Origin: Bifidobacterium bifidum ATCC 29521 = JCM 1255 = DSM 20456
Lineage (GTDB): Bacteria > Actinomycetota > Actinomycetes > Actinomycetales > Bifidobacteriaceae
Reading direction: 5' to 3'
Assembly: GCF_001025135.1 (NCBI RefSeq)
Contig: NZ_AP012323.1
Location: 1,798,001 to 1,862,000 of the forward strand
Length of the DNA: 64,000 nucleotides
Shown here: positions 28,601-36,947 of the stretch, piece after piece
Layout: each line of letters opens with the position of its first letter
Position numbering within the stretch: position 1 is the first letter of the stretch
Made by a program: the position numbers and the translations under genes
Notes under the pieces: model-generated
The model's input: the letters and a program-made list of their open reading frames with translations, nothing else
What the model was told of the DNA's origin: nothing
The model's database searches: none

Positions 28601-30547
28601 GCCGCCGTCAAGGACCAGTCGCTCAAGCTCGCCGGCGGCTCCAGCTATGCCACATCCAAGCTCGACAAGCTCGGCAACGGCAACGAGCTGACGTTCGACG
28701 TGACGCTCCAGCAGGCTGCCAAGCCCGGAGACATCCTCTTCGAGGCCGACGCTCCGTACGGCACGCATGACATCCGCGTCATGGAGAACGGCAAGCTCGG
28801 CTTCACGCGAGAGCTGTACAACTACTACTTCGATTACGAGCTGCCGGTCGGCAAGACGGTCACCGTGACCATCAAGGTGGACCAGCAGACCACGAAGCTG
28901 TATGTTGACGGCGAATTCGTGAGCGATGCGACCGGCAAGTACATCGACAAGGGCATCGAGAAGAAGACCGGCATCACTGCTGCGACCTTCGCACTGCCGC
29001 TGCAGCGTATCGGCTCGAAGACCTCTGCGATCAACGGCGTCATCGACAACGTCATCGTCAAGAAGTCCGAGGCCGAGACAGACCAGTACAACAAGTCCTG
29101 CTGGACCGGCACGACCAATTCCGAGACCCAATACAACGACACGGAAGGTCTGCTGCGGTACGCGTTCGACAACAACCCGAGCACCATCTGGCATTCCAAC
29201 TGGAAGGGCGCCACGGACAAGCTGACCGGTTCGAACTCGTTCTACGCCGAGATCGACATGTGCCAGAAGTACACGATCAACCAGTTCTCCTTCACGCCGC
29301 GTACCAGCCAGGACAGCGGACAGGTGACCAAGGCCGATCTGTACGTCAAGGCCAACGCGAACGACGAGTGGAAGCAGGTCGCCACGGATCAGGTGTTCGA
29401 GGCCAGCCGCGCCAAGAAGACCTTCATGTTCGACGAGCAGGAAGTGCGGTACGTCAAGTTCGTGGCCAAGTCCTCGAACGATGGCTGGGTCGCGGTCTCC
29501 GAGTTCGGCGTGACGAACAAGCCGTCCTCCACCGTGCGCGTATTCGTCGCGGCCGAACCGGCCGAAGGCGGTACGGTGAGCGTAGCCGCCGAGGGCGAAA
29601 CCGGCACCGATACGGCCGTGGACGTCGCATCCGGTGCCTCGGTGACCGCCAAGGCGGTCGCGGCGGATGGCTACAGGTTCAGCGGCTGGTTCACGACGGC
29701 CAGTGAGACGGCGGTTTCCACCGATGCCACGTACACGTTCGCAGCCGACGGCAACACGGCTCTGACCGCGAAGTTCACCAAGGACTCCACGCCGGATCCC
29801 GGCCCGAAGCCGACCATCAGCTCGATCGCCGTCACCAAGCCGACCGTCACCGATTACAAGGTCGGCGACACGTTCGACGCCACTGGACTGGCGGTCACCG
29901 CCACGATGTCGGACGGCAGCACGAAGACCCTGACAGCCGGCGAGTACACGCTCGCAGCCACGCAGGACGGTGCCGCGGTCGCGCTTGACGAGGCGTTCGC
30001 CAAGGCCGGAAAGGTCACTGTCACGGTCACCGCCAACGGCAAGACCGCCACCTTCGACGTGACCGTGACGGCCAAGGATCCCGATCCGGAACCCGCGACG
30101 CTCAAGTCCATCAAGGTCACGTCCAGGCCGGACAAGGCCACGTACACCGTGGATGAGACGTTCGCCAAGACCGGTCTCGCGGTGACGGGCACCTGGTCCG
30201 ACGGCAAGACGGCGCTGCTGAAGGACGGCGAATACAAGCTGTCCGCGGTCGACGCCGACGGCAAGACCGTCGACTTGACCAAGCCGTTCACGGCCGCGGG
30301 CGACGTCACCGTCACAGTGACCTCCGGCAAGCTCACCGACTCCTTCACGATCACCGTCAAGGCAAAGACCGTGACCCCGACTCCTGGCGACAACAAGCCG
30401 GGCGAGAACAAGCCCGGTGCCGACAAGCCGAAGCCGAACACGCCTGACGAGGTCGCCAAGACCGGTGCTTCGGTCACGGCGGTCGTCTTCAGCGCCCTGT
30501 TGCTGTTGTCCGCAGGCTACCTGCTGGTGCGTAAGCGCAGGATCTGA
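25664..30547 (+). CDS. bbhI: Cell-wall-anchored GH20 beta-N-acetylhexosaminidase (BbhI type)
   Basis: Extracellular enzyme that removes terminal GlcNAc from lacto-N-triose II and mucin-type glycans. Order seen: signal peptide (cleavage near residue 32), two discoidin/CBM32-like modules (about 34-175 and 185-330), a GH20b domain (about 440-550), the GH20 barrel (about 560-930) with catalytic VHIGADEF giving Asp746-Glu747, a LamG-like domain (about 955-1135), a third discoidin module (1144-1286), an InlB-type repeat (1292-1376), two bacterial Ig-like domains (1382-1567), then the sorting signal VAKTGAS near 1597, a membrane helix and a KRRI tail. The length of 1627 and the catalytic numbering agree with what I remember of B. 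bifidum BbhI. GGAGAG precedes the ATG. Confidence 0.95.
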   Translation: MRLRRVKAAIGSVLAAVTLLSMSLTGVTAAQASDDNLALNQTVTASSYEVATTAPEKAVDGDLGTRWGTAQNKAANEWIEVGLGGTKTVKQINIDFERKDADQNITSFKVELKQGDTYTKVYQKDTRAKQQEIILLDQAQQASAVKVTVLSADGGTMNWVNVGINEISVYSAPKETVLDTADTNHMLGATMTASSNETATLTPDKAIDQNRTGRNNRWASGYETPSNIWLKAEFPRLTAVKDIRIYFFERDVNPKPTNVQSFDLSYTDSEGTEHTLKSGYAMTASGTGYVADVVIQLDQAVNARSLKLSNFAIKSSEYNNVSVAEWEAYSNDQAEPGATLDSVVSDLESNHLTIETDTDTLALPTVPDGYTVKFNGADYEQLIAADGTVNHPLVDKTVQVAYVVTDTATGNTKTTSDIPYVVKGTNQQQEGNNAKPTIIPEIAEWHSTSAAKLAASAVTKVVYDDDSLKAVVDEFVADYKDFTGIKLTAKKGAAEAGAFNFVKTDSTAAIAQLGDEGYTMNIQADRVVAKSSSVTGNMYAMQTILQMTKQDASGFVIGSMRDYPRFTTRGLLLDVARKPVSLEMMREITRTMRYYKMNDFQAHLSDNYIFLENYGKRDNEDEAFKAYDAFRLESSLTNDKGESPTAEDYSISKKTFKQFIQDERALGMNVVPEIDVPAHANSFTKIWPELMVKGRVSPINSNRPLIDHLDVSKPETIAKIKEIFDDYTKGDDPTFDSDTTVHIGADEFLYNYTAYRKFINEIVPYIKDTNTVRMWGGLTWINDHKTEITKDAIENVEMNLWSKDWADGLQMYNMGYKLINTIDDYGYMVPNGSYGRANAYGDLLNISRVFDSFEPNKVRSSGGYQAVPSGDDQMLGAAFAIWSDNIDKSASGLTESDLYWRFFDAMPFYAEKTWAATGKEKGTAAKLTALAAKQGTGPRTNPYYQATSKNSVYESYDFNDGLADASGNGRDLTIGDGSKAAVKDQSLKLAGGSSYATSKLDKLGNGNELTFDVTLQQAAKPGDILFEADAPYGTHDIRVMENGKLGFTRELYNYYFDYELPVGKTVTVTIKVDQQTTKLYVDGEFVSDATGKYIDKGIEKKTGITAATFALPLQRIGSKTSAINGVIDNVIVKKSEAETDQYNKSCWTGTTNSETQYNDTEGLLRYAFDNNPSTIWHSNWKGATDKLTGSNSFYAEIDMCQKYTINQFSFTPRTSQDSGQVTKADLYVKANANDEWKQVATDQVFEASRAKKTFMFDEQEVRYVKFVAKSSNDGWVAVSEFGVTNKPSSTVRVFVAAEPAEGGTVSVAAEGETGTDTAVDVASGASVTAKAVAADGYRFSGWFTTASETAVSTDATYTFAADGNTALTAKFTKDSTPDPGPKPTISSIAVTKPTVTDYKVGDTFDATGLAVTATMSDGSTKTLTAGEYTLAATQDGAAVALDEAFAKAGKVTVTVTANGKTATFDVTVTAKDPDPEPATLKSIKVTSRPDKATYTVDETFAKTGLAVTGTWSDGKTALLKDGEYKLSAVDADGKTVDLTKPFTAAGDVTVTVTSGKLTDSFTITVKAKTVTPTPGDNKPGENKPGADKPKPNTPDEVAKTGASVTAVVFSALLLLSAGYLLVRKRRI

Positions 30548-30555
30548 CCGAATCA

Positions 30556-30628
30556 CGTGTCATCCCCCGCGGATGACACGCTGAGACCCTAGAGGGGGCT
30601 CCCGGTTCACGCCGGGAGCCCCCTCTTC
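30556..30628 (+). terminator. Tandem hairpins / terminator after the GH20 gene
   Basis: Two hairpins in a row: 30556-30580 (CGTGTCATCC with its complement, 5-base loop) and 30591-30626 (a GC-rich 15-16-base stem beginning AGAGGGGGCTCCCGG). The second has the form of a strong terminator, ending in CCCTCTTCCG without a long T-run. Confidence 0.75.
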
Positions 30629-30677
30629 CGTTGCGTGCAGGTACGTAATAACGTGGATATGTCATTATCGCCTACTG

Positions 30678-30793
30678 TTGCGTATCTAAGTGCGCGCCGA
30701 AACGACGAGTCCGCGCACTTAGCTACGCAAACGGGGCTATTTGCGTTCCTAAGTGCGCACGGTTGTCGTTTCGGCGCGCACTTAGGAACGCAA
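30678..30793. repeat. Double-hairpin nested palindrome
   Basis: Two hairpins stand side by side: arms 30678-30696/30712-30730 (18 of 19 pairs) and 30741-30758/30776-30793 (18 of 18, TTGCGTTCCTAAGTGCGC). Their loops are also complementary: 30692-30706 and 30765-30779 pair perfectly over 15 bases, so the whole 116 bases can also fold as one long hairpin. It lies between the terminators of the GH20 gene and rplQ; no gene is present in 30548-30945. Part of its sequence (GCTATTTGCGTTCCTAAG) resembles the 22-base sites at 21025 and 46295. Confidence 0.85.
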
Positions 30794-30886
30794 CCGCATC
30801 TGATGCCAACGCACCCGCTGGCGGAGGGCTGTCCGTGCAACGGACTAGGGCCCGTCAACAGCCTCCAGTACCACCCAACAAACAAA

Positions 30887-30926
30887 AACAGGGGCTGGAA
30901 ACCAGTTACGGTTCCCAGCCCCTATC
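30887..30926 (-). terminator. Terminator of the alpha operon (rplQ)
   Basis: On the minus strand the stem AGGGGCTGGGAACC pairs with GGTTTCCAGCCCCT and is followed by GTTTTTGTTTG, a standard rho-independent terminator, 20 bases after the rplQ stop codon. Confidence 0.85.
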
Positions 30927-30945
30927 AATGTCTATGAGACGGGTC

Positions 30946-31458
30946 TCACTCGGCCTTGTCGGCGGTCTCCTCGGCAGCGGTCTCGGCGGGCGCCTCAACC
31001 GGAGCTTCAGCGGCGGCGGTCTCCTCGACCGGAGCCTCGGTAGCGGCGGCGACCTTGGTGGCGGCCTCAGCTTCCTTGACGACAGCCTTCTTCGGGCTTA
31101 CCGGCTCGGTGACGAGCTCGATGACGGCGGCAGGCGTGGAGTCGCCCTTGCGCGGAGCGATCTTGACGATACGGGTGTAGCCGCCCTCACGCTGCTCCAT
31201 CTGCTCGGCAATCTGAGTGAACAGCACGTGCACGACGGACTTGTTGCGGATGACGCGCATCACGCGACGACGGGAGTGCAGGTCACCGCGCTTCGCGAAG
31301 GTGATCAGGCGCTCGGCCAGCGGACGAAGGCGCTTGGCCTTCGGCAGCGTGGTGGTGATGCGACCGTGCTGGAACAGGCTGGTGGCCATGTTCGCGAGCA
31401 TAAGGCGCTCATGGGCCGGGCTTGACGCCAGACGCGGGCCCTTCTTGGGTGTAGGCAT
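30946..31458 (-). CDS. rplQ: 50S ribosomal protein L17
   Basis: Large-subunit protein near the exit tunnel, last gene of the alpha operon. The core is standard ([20 protein letters not shown], then [16 protein letters not shown]). After residue 120 there is an Ala/Glu/Val/Pro-rich low-complexity tail of about 50 residues ([20 protein letters not shown]), so the protein is 170 residues against about 120 in many bacteria. rpoA lies 86 bases upstream. Confidence 0.97.
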   Translation of the reverse strand: MPTPKKGPRLASSPAHERLMLANMATSLFQHGRITTTLPKAKRLRPLAERLITFAKRGDLHSRRRVMRVIRNKSVVHVLFTQIAEQMEQREGGYTRIVKIAPRKGDSTPAAVIELVTEPVSPKKAVVKEAEAATKVAAATEAPVEETAAAEAPVEAPAETAAEETADKAE

Positions 31459-31474
31459 AGTTTCTCCTTATAGC

Positions 31475-31520
31475 CCGTCGGATTCAGGTGGGCACATGCC
31501 CGAACGTCCGAATCCGACGG
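31475..31520 (-). other. Hairpin in the rpoA-rplQ spacer
   Basis: An 11-base perfect stem (CCGTCGGATTC at 31475-31485 with 31510-31520) with a 24-base loop lies between rpoA and rplQ and is not followed by a T-run on the minus strand. It may be an RNA-processing or attenuation site. Confidence 0.5.
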
Positions 31521-31544
31521 TTATATCTGTTGCGAAAGGTGACG

Positions 31545-32540
31545 TCACTCGTCCTCAGGCGAGAAGAACGTACCACCTTCCAAATTGTTGGTATCGAAGC
31601 CCAGCGGCGACGACTTCAGCGACAGTCCCATGGACTGCAGCTTGTCCTTGACCTCGTCGATCGACTTCATACCGAAATTGCGAATATCCAGCAGATCCTG
31701 CTCGGTGTGAGCGACAAGCTCGCCGATCGTGTGGATGCCCTCGCGCTTGAGGCAGTTGTAGCTGCGCTGCGTGAGGTTGAGGTCCTCGATCGGGACGGCC
31801 ATCTCGGGGTTGGTCTCCTCCGCGACGGGAGCGGGACCGACTTCGACGCCTTCGGCCTGCACGTTGAGCTCACGGCACAGGCCGAACAGCTCAACCAGGG
31901 TGGAGCCAGCGGAAGCCACCGCATCGCGCGGTGAAATGGCCGGCTTGGTCTCCACATCCAGAATAAGCTTGTCGAAATCAGTGCGCTGTTCGACGCGCGT
32001 GGCCTCGACCTTGTAGCTTACCTTGAGCACCGGGGAGTAAATCGAATCGACCGGGATACGACCGATCTCATCGGTGTCCTGCTTGTTCATCTGCGCGGGG
32101 ACGTAACCACGGCCACGCTCGACAGTGAACTCGATTTCGAGTTCGCCGTCGTCGGCGAGGGTCGCGATGTGCTGGTCCGGGTTGGCGATGGTGACACCGG
32201 CGGGCGGTGTGATGTCGCCCGCGGTGACTTCGCCATTGCCGCTCTTGCGCAGATACATGACCACGGGCTCGTCGTACTCGCTGGTCAGCACGATGCCCTT
32301 GATGTTCAGCAGAATCTCAGTGACGTCTTCCACGACACCCGGCAGAGTGGTGAACTCATGCAGGGCACCGGAAATACGCACGGAAGTGACCGCCGCGCCC
32401 GGAATCGAGCTCAGCAGTGTGCGGCGCAGCGAATTACCAAGCGTGTATCCGAAACCGGGCTCAAGCGGCTCGATGACGAAACGGGAACGCTGCGGATTGA
32501 TGGATTCCTCGGTAAGTGTCGGACGCTGTGCGATAAGCAC
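31545..32540 (-). CDS. rpoA: DNA-directed RNA polymerase subunit alpha
   Basis: Assembly platform of RNA polymerase and contact for activators and UP elements. The 331-residue protein starts at a GTG (32540, [14 protein letters not shown]), as is common in actinobacteria, with AAAGGA 8 bases upstream. The N-terminal dimerisation domain shows [20 protein letters not shown]; the C-terminal domain shows [20 protein letters not shown]. An in-frame ATG 36 bases upstream lacks conserved sequence. rpsK is 80 bases upstream. Confidence 0.97.
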   Translation of the reverse strand: MLIAQRPTLTEESINPQRSRFVIEPLEPGFGYTLGNSLRRTLLSSIPGAAVTSVRISGALHEFTTLPGVVEDVTEILLNIKGIVLTSEYDEPVVMYLRKSGNGEVTAGDITPPAGVTIANPDQHIATLADDGELEIEFTVERGRGYVPAQMNKQDTDEIGRIPVDSIYSPVLKVSYKVEATRVEQRTDFDKLILDVETKPAISPRDAVASAGSTLVELFGLCRELNVQAEGVEVGPAPVAEETNPEMAVPIEDLNLTQRSYNCLKREGIHTIGELVAHTEQDLLDIRNFGMKSIDEVKDKLQSMGLSLKSSPLGFDTNNLEGGTFFSPEDE

Positions 32541-32620
32541 TGTGTGTATCCTTTCAGCTTCTGGACGGTGGTGCACTCACCTTCCGTAAGCGGTTTTGGA
32601 TGGATGAGATTGCTGAGTGC

Positions 32621-33019
32621 TCAGACGCGGCGACGCTTCGGGGGACGAACGCCGTTGTGCGCTTGCGGAGTGACGTCGGTGATGGAGCCGACTTCGAGTC
32701 CAGCGGACTGGAGAGAACGGATGGCGGTCTCACGACCGGAACCCGGGCCCTTCACAAAGACATCGACCTTCTTGACGCCGTGTTCCATGGCCTTGCGGGC
32801 CGCGGACTCGGCCGCCATGCCAGCGGCGTACGGAGTGGACTTACGGGAGCCCTTGAATCCGACATCGCCACCGGACGCCCAGGACACGACTGCGCCGGAC
32901 GGGTCGGTGATGGAGATGATGGTGTTGTTGAACGTTGACTTGATATGCGCCTGCCCGACGGGGATCGACTTGCGATCACGACGACGAGGCTTGCGCGCGG
33001 CCTGCTTAGGAGCTGCCAT
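32621..33019 (-). CDS. rpsK: 30S ribosomal protein S11
   Basis: Platform protein of the small subunit near the mRNA exit. The 132 residues match the family throughout ([20 protein letters not shown], and [20 protein letters not shown]), ending in the basic PPKRRRV. It follows rpsM by 88 bases. rpsD, which is in this operon in enterobacteria, is absent from this cluster. Confidence 0.98.
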   Translation of the reverse strand: MAAPKQAARKPRRRDRKSIPVGQAHIKSTFNNTIISITDPSGAVVSWASGGDVGFKGSRKSTPYAAGMAAESAARKAMEHGVKKVDVFVKGPGSGRETAIRSLQSAGLEVGSITDVTPQAHNGVRPPKRRRV

Positions 33020-33107
33020 TGACCCTCGTTTCCTTGTAACGAACTGTTGTTTTGGATTGGATCCGGACGATGGGTGTCACCCCGTGGCCCGAATCGACGC
33101 CACCTTA

Positions 33108-33485
33108 TTACTTGGTGGCCTTCTTCTTTCCGGCGACCGTGCGCTTCGGACCCTTGCGGGTGCGGGCGTTGGTCTTGGTGCGCTGACCGCGCACGGGAAG
33201 TCCCTTACGGTGACGCTGGCCTTGGTAGCAGTTGATCTGGATCTTACGACGGATGTCCGCGTCGATTTCACGACGCAGATCGCCCTCGATCTTGTAATTG
33301 CCTTCGAGGTAATCACGCAGCGTAATCAGCTGCTCATCCGTCAGATCCTTGACGCGAATATCCGGGTTGATACCGGTCGCGGCAAGCGTTTCCTTGGCAC
33401 GAGTGCGACCTACACCGAAAATATAGGTGAGGGCGATCTCGATGCGCTTCTCATTGGGGATGTCGACTCCGGCAAGACGTGCCAT
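33108..33485 (-). CDS. rpsM: 30S ribosomal protein S13
   Basis: Head protein contacting 5S-region bridges and P-site tRNA. The 125-residue product starts [20 protein letters not shown] at 33485 with AAGGA upstream, which decides against an in-frame ATG 21 bases earlier. The motif [19 protein letters not shown] near the C-terminus is typical. Confidence 0.98.
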   Translation of the reverse strand: MARLAGVDIPNEKRIEIALTYIFGVGRTRAKETLAATGINPDIRVKDLTDEQLITLRDYLEGNYKIEGDLRREIDADIRRKIQINCYQGQRHRKGLPVRGQRTKTNARTRKGPKRTVAGKKKATK

Positions 33486-33617
33486 TGCGATTCCTTCTGT
33501 GTTCACGCAGGTCGTGCACCGAGTCTTCCGGTTCCCCGGCCCGGGCCTGCGTACCCGGGGTTCAGCTGTTCGCTGTGACTCAGCGCCTTATTTATTTGTT
33601 GCCGCTGGAATCTGCTC

Positions 33618-33731
33618 TCAGCCCTGGCGCTGCTTGTGGCGCGGGTTCGTGCAGATCACCATGACGCGGCCGTGACGGCGGATCACGCGGCAGTTTTCGC
33701 AGATCCTCTTCACGCTAGGGCTGACCTTCAT
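33618..33731 (-). CDS. rpmJ: 50S ribosomal protein L36
   Basis: A 37-residue zinc-ribbon protein of the large subunit: [20 protein letters not shown] and so on, with Cys11, Cys14, Cys27 and His32 as the metal ligands, so it is the zinc-binding (C+) form. infA is 23 bases upstream and rpsM 132 bases downstream, the usual order. Confidence 0.97.
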   Translation of the reverse strand: MKVSPSVKRICENCRVIRRHGRVMVICTNPRHKQRQG

Positions 33732-33754
33732 GGTTTTCCTTTGCTTGTACCTAT

Positions 33755-33973
33755 TTACTTGTAACGGTACGTAATACGTCCACGGTTCAGATCGTAGGGG
33801 CTCATTTCCAGCACGACGCGATCCTGCGGCAGGATGCGGATGTAGTTCTTCCGCATTTTGCCGGAAATCGTCGCCAGCACGATGTGCTTGTTCTCAAGTT
33901 CGACGCGGAACATCGCATTCGGCAATGCTTCCACTACCTGACCTTCGACTTCAATCACACCGTCTTTTGCCAT
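33755..33973 (-). CDS. infA: Translation initiation factor IF-1
   Basis: A 72-residue S1-like OB-fold protein that occupies the A site during initiation. It reads [20 protein letters not shown] and ends with [12 protein letters not shown], matching the family end to end. The start at 33973 excludes a 25-codon upstream frame without conservation. A terminator hairpin lies upstream (34047-34087), so infA probably has its own promoter in the 165-base gap after adk. Confidence 0.98.
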   Translation of the reverse strand: MAKDGVIEVEGQVVEALPNAMFRVELENKHIVLATISGKMRKNYIRILPQDRVVLEMSPYDLNRGRITYRYK

Positions 33974-34046
33974 AAGCCTTACAGTCCATTCCTTGGGTGT
34001 ATTACACTTGTATGTCCGAAGACACACCAAATTTAAAGAATATATC

Positions 34047-34087
34047 ATAACGGGTCACGACACGCCGAGGCGTGCATGACCCGTTAT
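34047..34087 (-). terminator. Terminator between adk and infA
   Basis: The stem ATAACGGGTCA (34047-34057) pairs with 34077-34087, with an inner CACGCC/GGCGTG helix. On the minus strand it is followed by an AT-rich stretch (ATGATATATTC). It would end the secY-adk transcript. Confidence 0.7.
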
Positions 34088-34138
34088 AATTTCTTGCTTT
34101 ATCCTTGCTCCTGCCGGCGATACGACCGGCAGCGGCAA

Positions 34139-34702
34139 TCAGTCGCTCAGCGCGGCGACGATGTTGGCCTGAATGGCGTCGATGTCGCCGACGCCGTCAA
34201 TGGCGACCAGCTGGCCGCGGCTCTTGTACGTGTCGAGCAGCGGAGCGGTTTCCTTGGCGTACGTGGCCAGACGCTTGGCGATGGCCTCGGGGGTGTCGTC
34301 AGAACGGCCCTGCTCCTGCGCGCGCTTGGCGATGCGCTGCATCAGCACATCGTGGTCGGCGTCAAGGGCGACGACCTTGTCCAGCGGCGTGCCGAGCTCT
34401 TCGAGCATCGCGTCCAGCGCCTTGACCTGGGAGGCGTTGCGCGGGTAGCCATCGAGAATCCAGCCGTTCTTGGCGTCATCCATGGCCAGACGGTCCTTGA
34501 CGATCTTGTTGGTGAGCTCGTCGGGCACCAGTTCGCCCTTGTCGGTGTACTTCAGCGCCTCAAGGCCGAGCTCAGTCTTGTTCTTGATGTTGTAGCGGAA
34601 GATGTCGCCGGTCGAGATGGCGGGGATGCCGTAGTGCTCGGCGAGCAGGGCGGCCTGGGTGCCCTTGCCGACACCTTGCGGGCCCATAATCAGCAGTCGC
34701 AT
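34139..34702 (-). CDS. adk: Adenylate kinase
   Basis: Converts AMP plus ATP to two ADP. The 187-residue product has the P-loop GPQGVGKGT at 7-15, the AMP-binding region STGDIFR and DGYPRNASQVKALD. The LID is short and lacks zinc ligands, the small form common in actinobacteria. AAGGAG precedes the start at 34702. secY is 67 bases upstream, as in most spc clusters. Confidence 0.97.
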   Translation of the reverse strand: MRLLIMGPQGVGKGTQAALLAEHYGIPAISTGDIFRYNIKNKTELGLEALKYTDKGELVPDELTNKIVKDRLAMDDAKNGWILDGYPRNASQVKALDAMLEELGTPLDKVVALDADHDVLMQRIAKRAQEQGRSDDTPEAIAKRLATYAKETAPLLDTYKSRGQLVAIDGVGDIDAIQANIVAALSD

Positions 34703-34740
34703 GTGGTCTCCTTGGTGAAGTGAATACGTTATATATGTTC

Positions 34741-34760
34741 GCTCCCGTAAAAGCGGGAGC
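34741..34760 (-). other. Hairpin between secY and adk
   Basis: A 7-base stem (GCTCCCG with CGGGAGC) and a 6-base loop, extended by one further GC pair on the minus strand, immediately after secY. It lacks a strong T-run and may modulate rather than end transcription. Confidence 0.45.
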
Positions 34761-34769
34761 GCAGAAGGA

Positions 34770-36104
34770 TCAGCCTTCCTTGTGGTCGATGCCTTCGAGC
34801 AGGAAGCCGGTGTACTGGAACTGCTCGGTCTGGGCCTTGGCCTGACGCAGCGTGTCAAGGCCAACGCCCGCGATGATCAGGATCGTGGTGCCGCCGAACG
34901 GCAGCTTGGAGTTGAGGTTCAGCGCCATGATCAGCACGGTCGGGATCAGCGCGACGAACAGCAGGTACACGGCACCGACCGTGTTGAGGCGGTTCATCAC
35001 GTAGTTCAGGTAACGGCTGGTGGCGTTGCCGGCGCGGATGCCGGGGATGAAGCCACCGTATTCCTTCATGTTGTCGGCGGTCTCGTCCGGGTTGAACGTG
35101 ATCGACGTGTAGAAGAAGCAGAAGAACACGATCATCAGCGCATACAGCGCGATGTACCACACCGAAGTGGTGTTGGCGAGGTTCTTGTTGATCCAGTCGA
35201 CCCAGGACTGTCCCGACTTGCCGAACTGCGCGATCAGCGTCGGGATGGCCAGGATGGAGGACGCGAAGATCGGCGGGATGACACCGCTCATGTTGATCTT
35301 CAGCGGCAGGTAGGTGGAGGAGCCACCGTACATCTTACGGCCGATCATGCGGCGCGTGTACTGCACGGGGATGCGGCGCTGGCTCAGCTCGACGAAGTCG
35401 ACGAAGACAAGGATGACCACCAGCACGCCGGTGACGATGCCGAACTTCAGCCAATCGCCGTTGGTGCCGTTGGTGCCCCAACCGATCTCCCACAGCTGCG
35501 GCAGGAAGCCGGAGCAGATGGACATGAAGATCAAGATGGACATACCCTGACCGATGCCCTTGTCGGTGATCAACTCGGCCATCCACATGATCAGGCCGGT
35601 ACCACCGGTCATGATCAGAACCATGACGGAGAGGTTCCACACGGAGTTGTCCGGAATCGGCGAGGAGCACATGTTGTTGAACAGTGCGCCGGACTGTGCG
35701 GTCACCAGAATCGTGGTGGACTGCAGCACGGCCAGGCCAATGGTGAGGTAACGCGTGTACTGCGTCAGCTTGGCCTCACCGGACTGTCCTTCCTTGTGCA
35801 GCGCCTCGAAGCGCGGGATGACCACGCGCAGCAGCTGCACGACGATGGAAGCGGTAATGTACGGCATGACACCCAGCGCGAAAATGGACAGCTGCAACAT
35901 TGCACCGCCCGAGAAGAGGTTGACCAAGCCGATGAAGTTTTCCTGGCTACCGCTAAGTGTGTTGATACAATCCTGCACCGTCTTGTAGTTGACTCCCGGC
36001 GTCGGGATGAACGAACCAATACGGTAGATGATGATCATGGCTAAGGTAAAGAGGATCTTGTTCCTCAGTTCCTTGGTCCGAAAGGCTTGGATTAACGTCC
36101 TCAC
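34770..36104 (-). CDS. secY: Protein translocase subunit SecY
   Basis: Channel-forming subunit of the Sec translocon. The 444-residue product starts at a GTG (36104, VRTLIQAFRTKELRNKILFT) with AAAGGA upstream and contains about ten hydrophobic helices. IYRIGSFIPTPGVN in the first helix-loop and the region RGIRAGN-like PGIRAGNATSRYLN are family signatures. A 202-base gap with a terminator separates it from rplO, so it probably has its own promoter here. Confidence 0.97.
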   Translation of the reverse strand: MRTLIQAFRTKELRNKILFTLAMIIIYRIGSFIPTPGVNYKTVQDCINTLSGSQENFIGLVNLFSGGAMLQLSIFALGVMPYITASIVVQLLRVVIPRFEALHKEGQSGEAKLTQYTRYLTIGLAVLQSTTILVTAQSGALFNNMCSSPIPDNSVWNLSVMVLIMTGGTGLIMWMAELITDKGIGQGMSILIFMSICSGFLPQLWEIGWGTNGTNGDWLKFGIVTGVLVVILVFVDFVELSQRRIPVQYTRRMIGRKMYGGSSTYLPLKINMSGVIPPIFASSILAIPTLIAQFGKSGQSWVDWINKNLANTTSVWYIALYALMIVFFCFFYTSITFNPDETADNMKEYGGFIPGIRAGNATSRYLNYVMNRLNTVGAVYLLFVALIPTVLIMALNLNSKLPFGGTTILIIAGVGLDTLRQAKAQTEQFQYTGFLLEGIDHKEG

Positions 36105-36230
36105 AAGGATTCCTTTCCGTTGTGCGCGCCCGGCGCACCGAAGCAAACATACTCTAACCGTCGAGTCTAGCGTACGGGGTCTACCCGCAGACACGCTGGT
36201 GTCATATGTCATATGACGAGTCGTAATGAC

Positions 36231-36274
36231 AGATAAGGCCCTCGCCCGCGACATGAGCGGGGAGGGCCTTATCT
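36231..36274 (-). terminator. Terminator between rplO and secY
   Basis: A perfect 13-base stem (AGATAAGGCCCTC at 36231-36243 with 36262-36274) and an 18-base loop; on the minus strand the right-hand arm ends CCTTATCT and is followed by GTCATTA. It splits the spc gene cluster into two transcription units. Just downstream in the minus direction (36201-36217) is a short ATATGACATATGA palindromic stretch that could belong to the secY promoter. Confidence 0.75.
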
Positions 36275-36306
36275 CATTGGTCACATGCAGTGTTGCCGAA
36301 CAACAA

Positions 36307-36762
36307 TCAGTTTTCGGAAACAGAGCCGCCGGCGGCCTCGATCTTGGCCTTGGCGGAAGCGGATGCCTTGGCGCCCTTCACGGTGACGGCCACGGTGATG
36401 TCACCATCGCCGAGAACCTTGACCGGGAAACCGCCACGGACAGCGCCCTTGGCAACCAGCGCGTCAACGGTAACCTCGCCGCCCTCAGGGAACAGCTCCC
36501 CAAGAGCGGAGACGTTGACAACCTGGTATTCCTTCTTGAACGGGCTCTTGAAGCCACGCAGCTTCGGCAGGCGCATGTACAGCGGCAACTGGCCGCCTTC
36601 AAAGCCCGGACGAACCTGGTAGCGCTTCTTCGTACCCTTGTCGCCACGACCCGAAGTCTTACCCTTGGAGCCTTCACCACGACCGATGCGAGTACGGTCC
36701 TTCTTGGCACCCGGGGCGGGCTTCAGATTGTGCATCTGCAGGAGTTCATCTTCGTTGGCCAT
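36307..36762 (-). CDS. rplO: 50S ribosomal protein L15
   Basis: Late-assembly large-subunit protein. The 151 residues begin [20 protein letters not shown] and contain [20 protein letters not shown], the glycine-rich rRNA-binding signature. The start lies 2 bases after the rpmD stop codon. The last gene before the internal terminator at 36231-36274. Confidence 0.98.
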   Translation of the reverse strand: MANEDELLQMHNLKPAPGAKKDRTRIGRGEGSKGKTSGRGDKGTKKRYQVRPGFEGGQLPLYMRLPKLRGFKSPFKKEYQVVNVSALGELFPEGGEVTVDALVAKGAVRGGFPVKVLGDGDITVAVTVKGAKASASAKAKIEAAGGSVSEN

Positions 36763-36764
36763 AA

Positions 36765-36947
36765 TCAGTCAGCCTCCTCAACGGTAACGAGGTGACGAAC
36801 CGTGAGAATCATGCCGCGGGTAACGGAGTTGTCCTCACGAATCACGCTCTGGCCGATCTTGCGCAAACCAAGGGACTGGGCGGTCGCGCGCTGCTTGGGC
36901 GTGCGGTTCACCAGACCATGGTGCAACGTGATCTTCAGGTTAGCCAT
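36765..36947 (-). CDS. rpmD: 50S ribosomal protein L30
   Basis: A 60-residue large-subunit protein ([20 protein letters not shown]). The ATG at 36947 overlaps the rpsE stop by one base (TGATG), indicating translational coupling; a GTG one codon earlier is also in frame. Confidence 0.97.
   Translation of the reverse strand: MANLKITLHHGLVNRTPKQRATAQSLGLRKIGQSVIREDNSVTRGMILTVRHLVTVEEAD

Noticed and set aside
27254..30556. An 1100-codon open frame on the minus strand
   Set aside because: Mirror of the GH20 gene; no recognisable family and the same Val/Leu/Arg/Gly bias.
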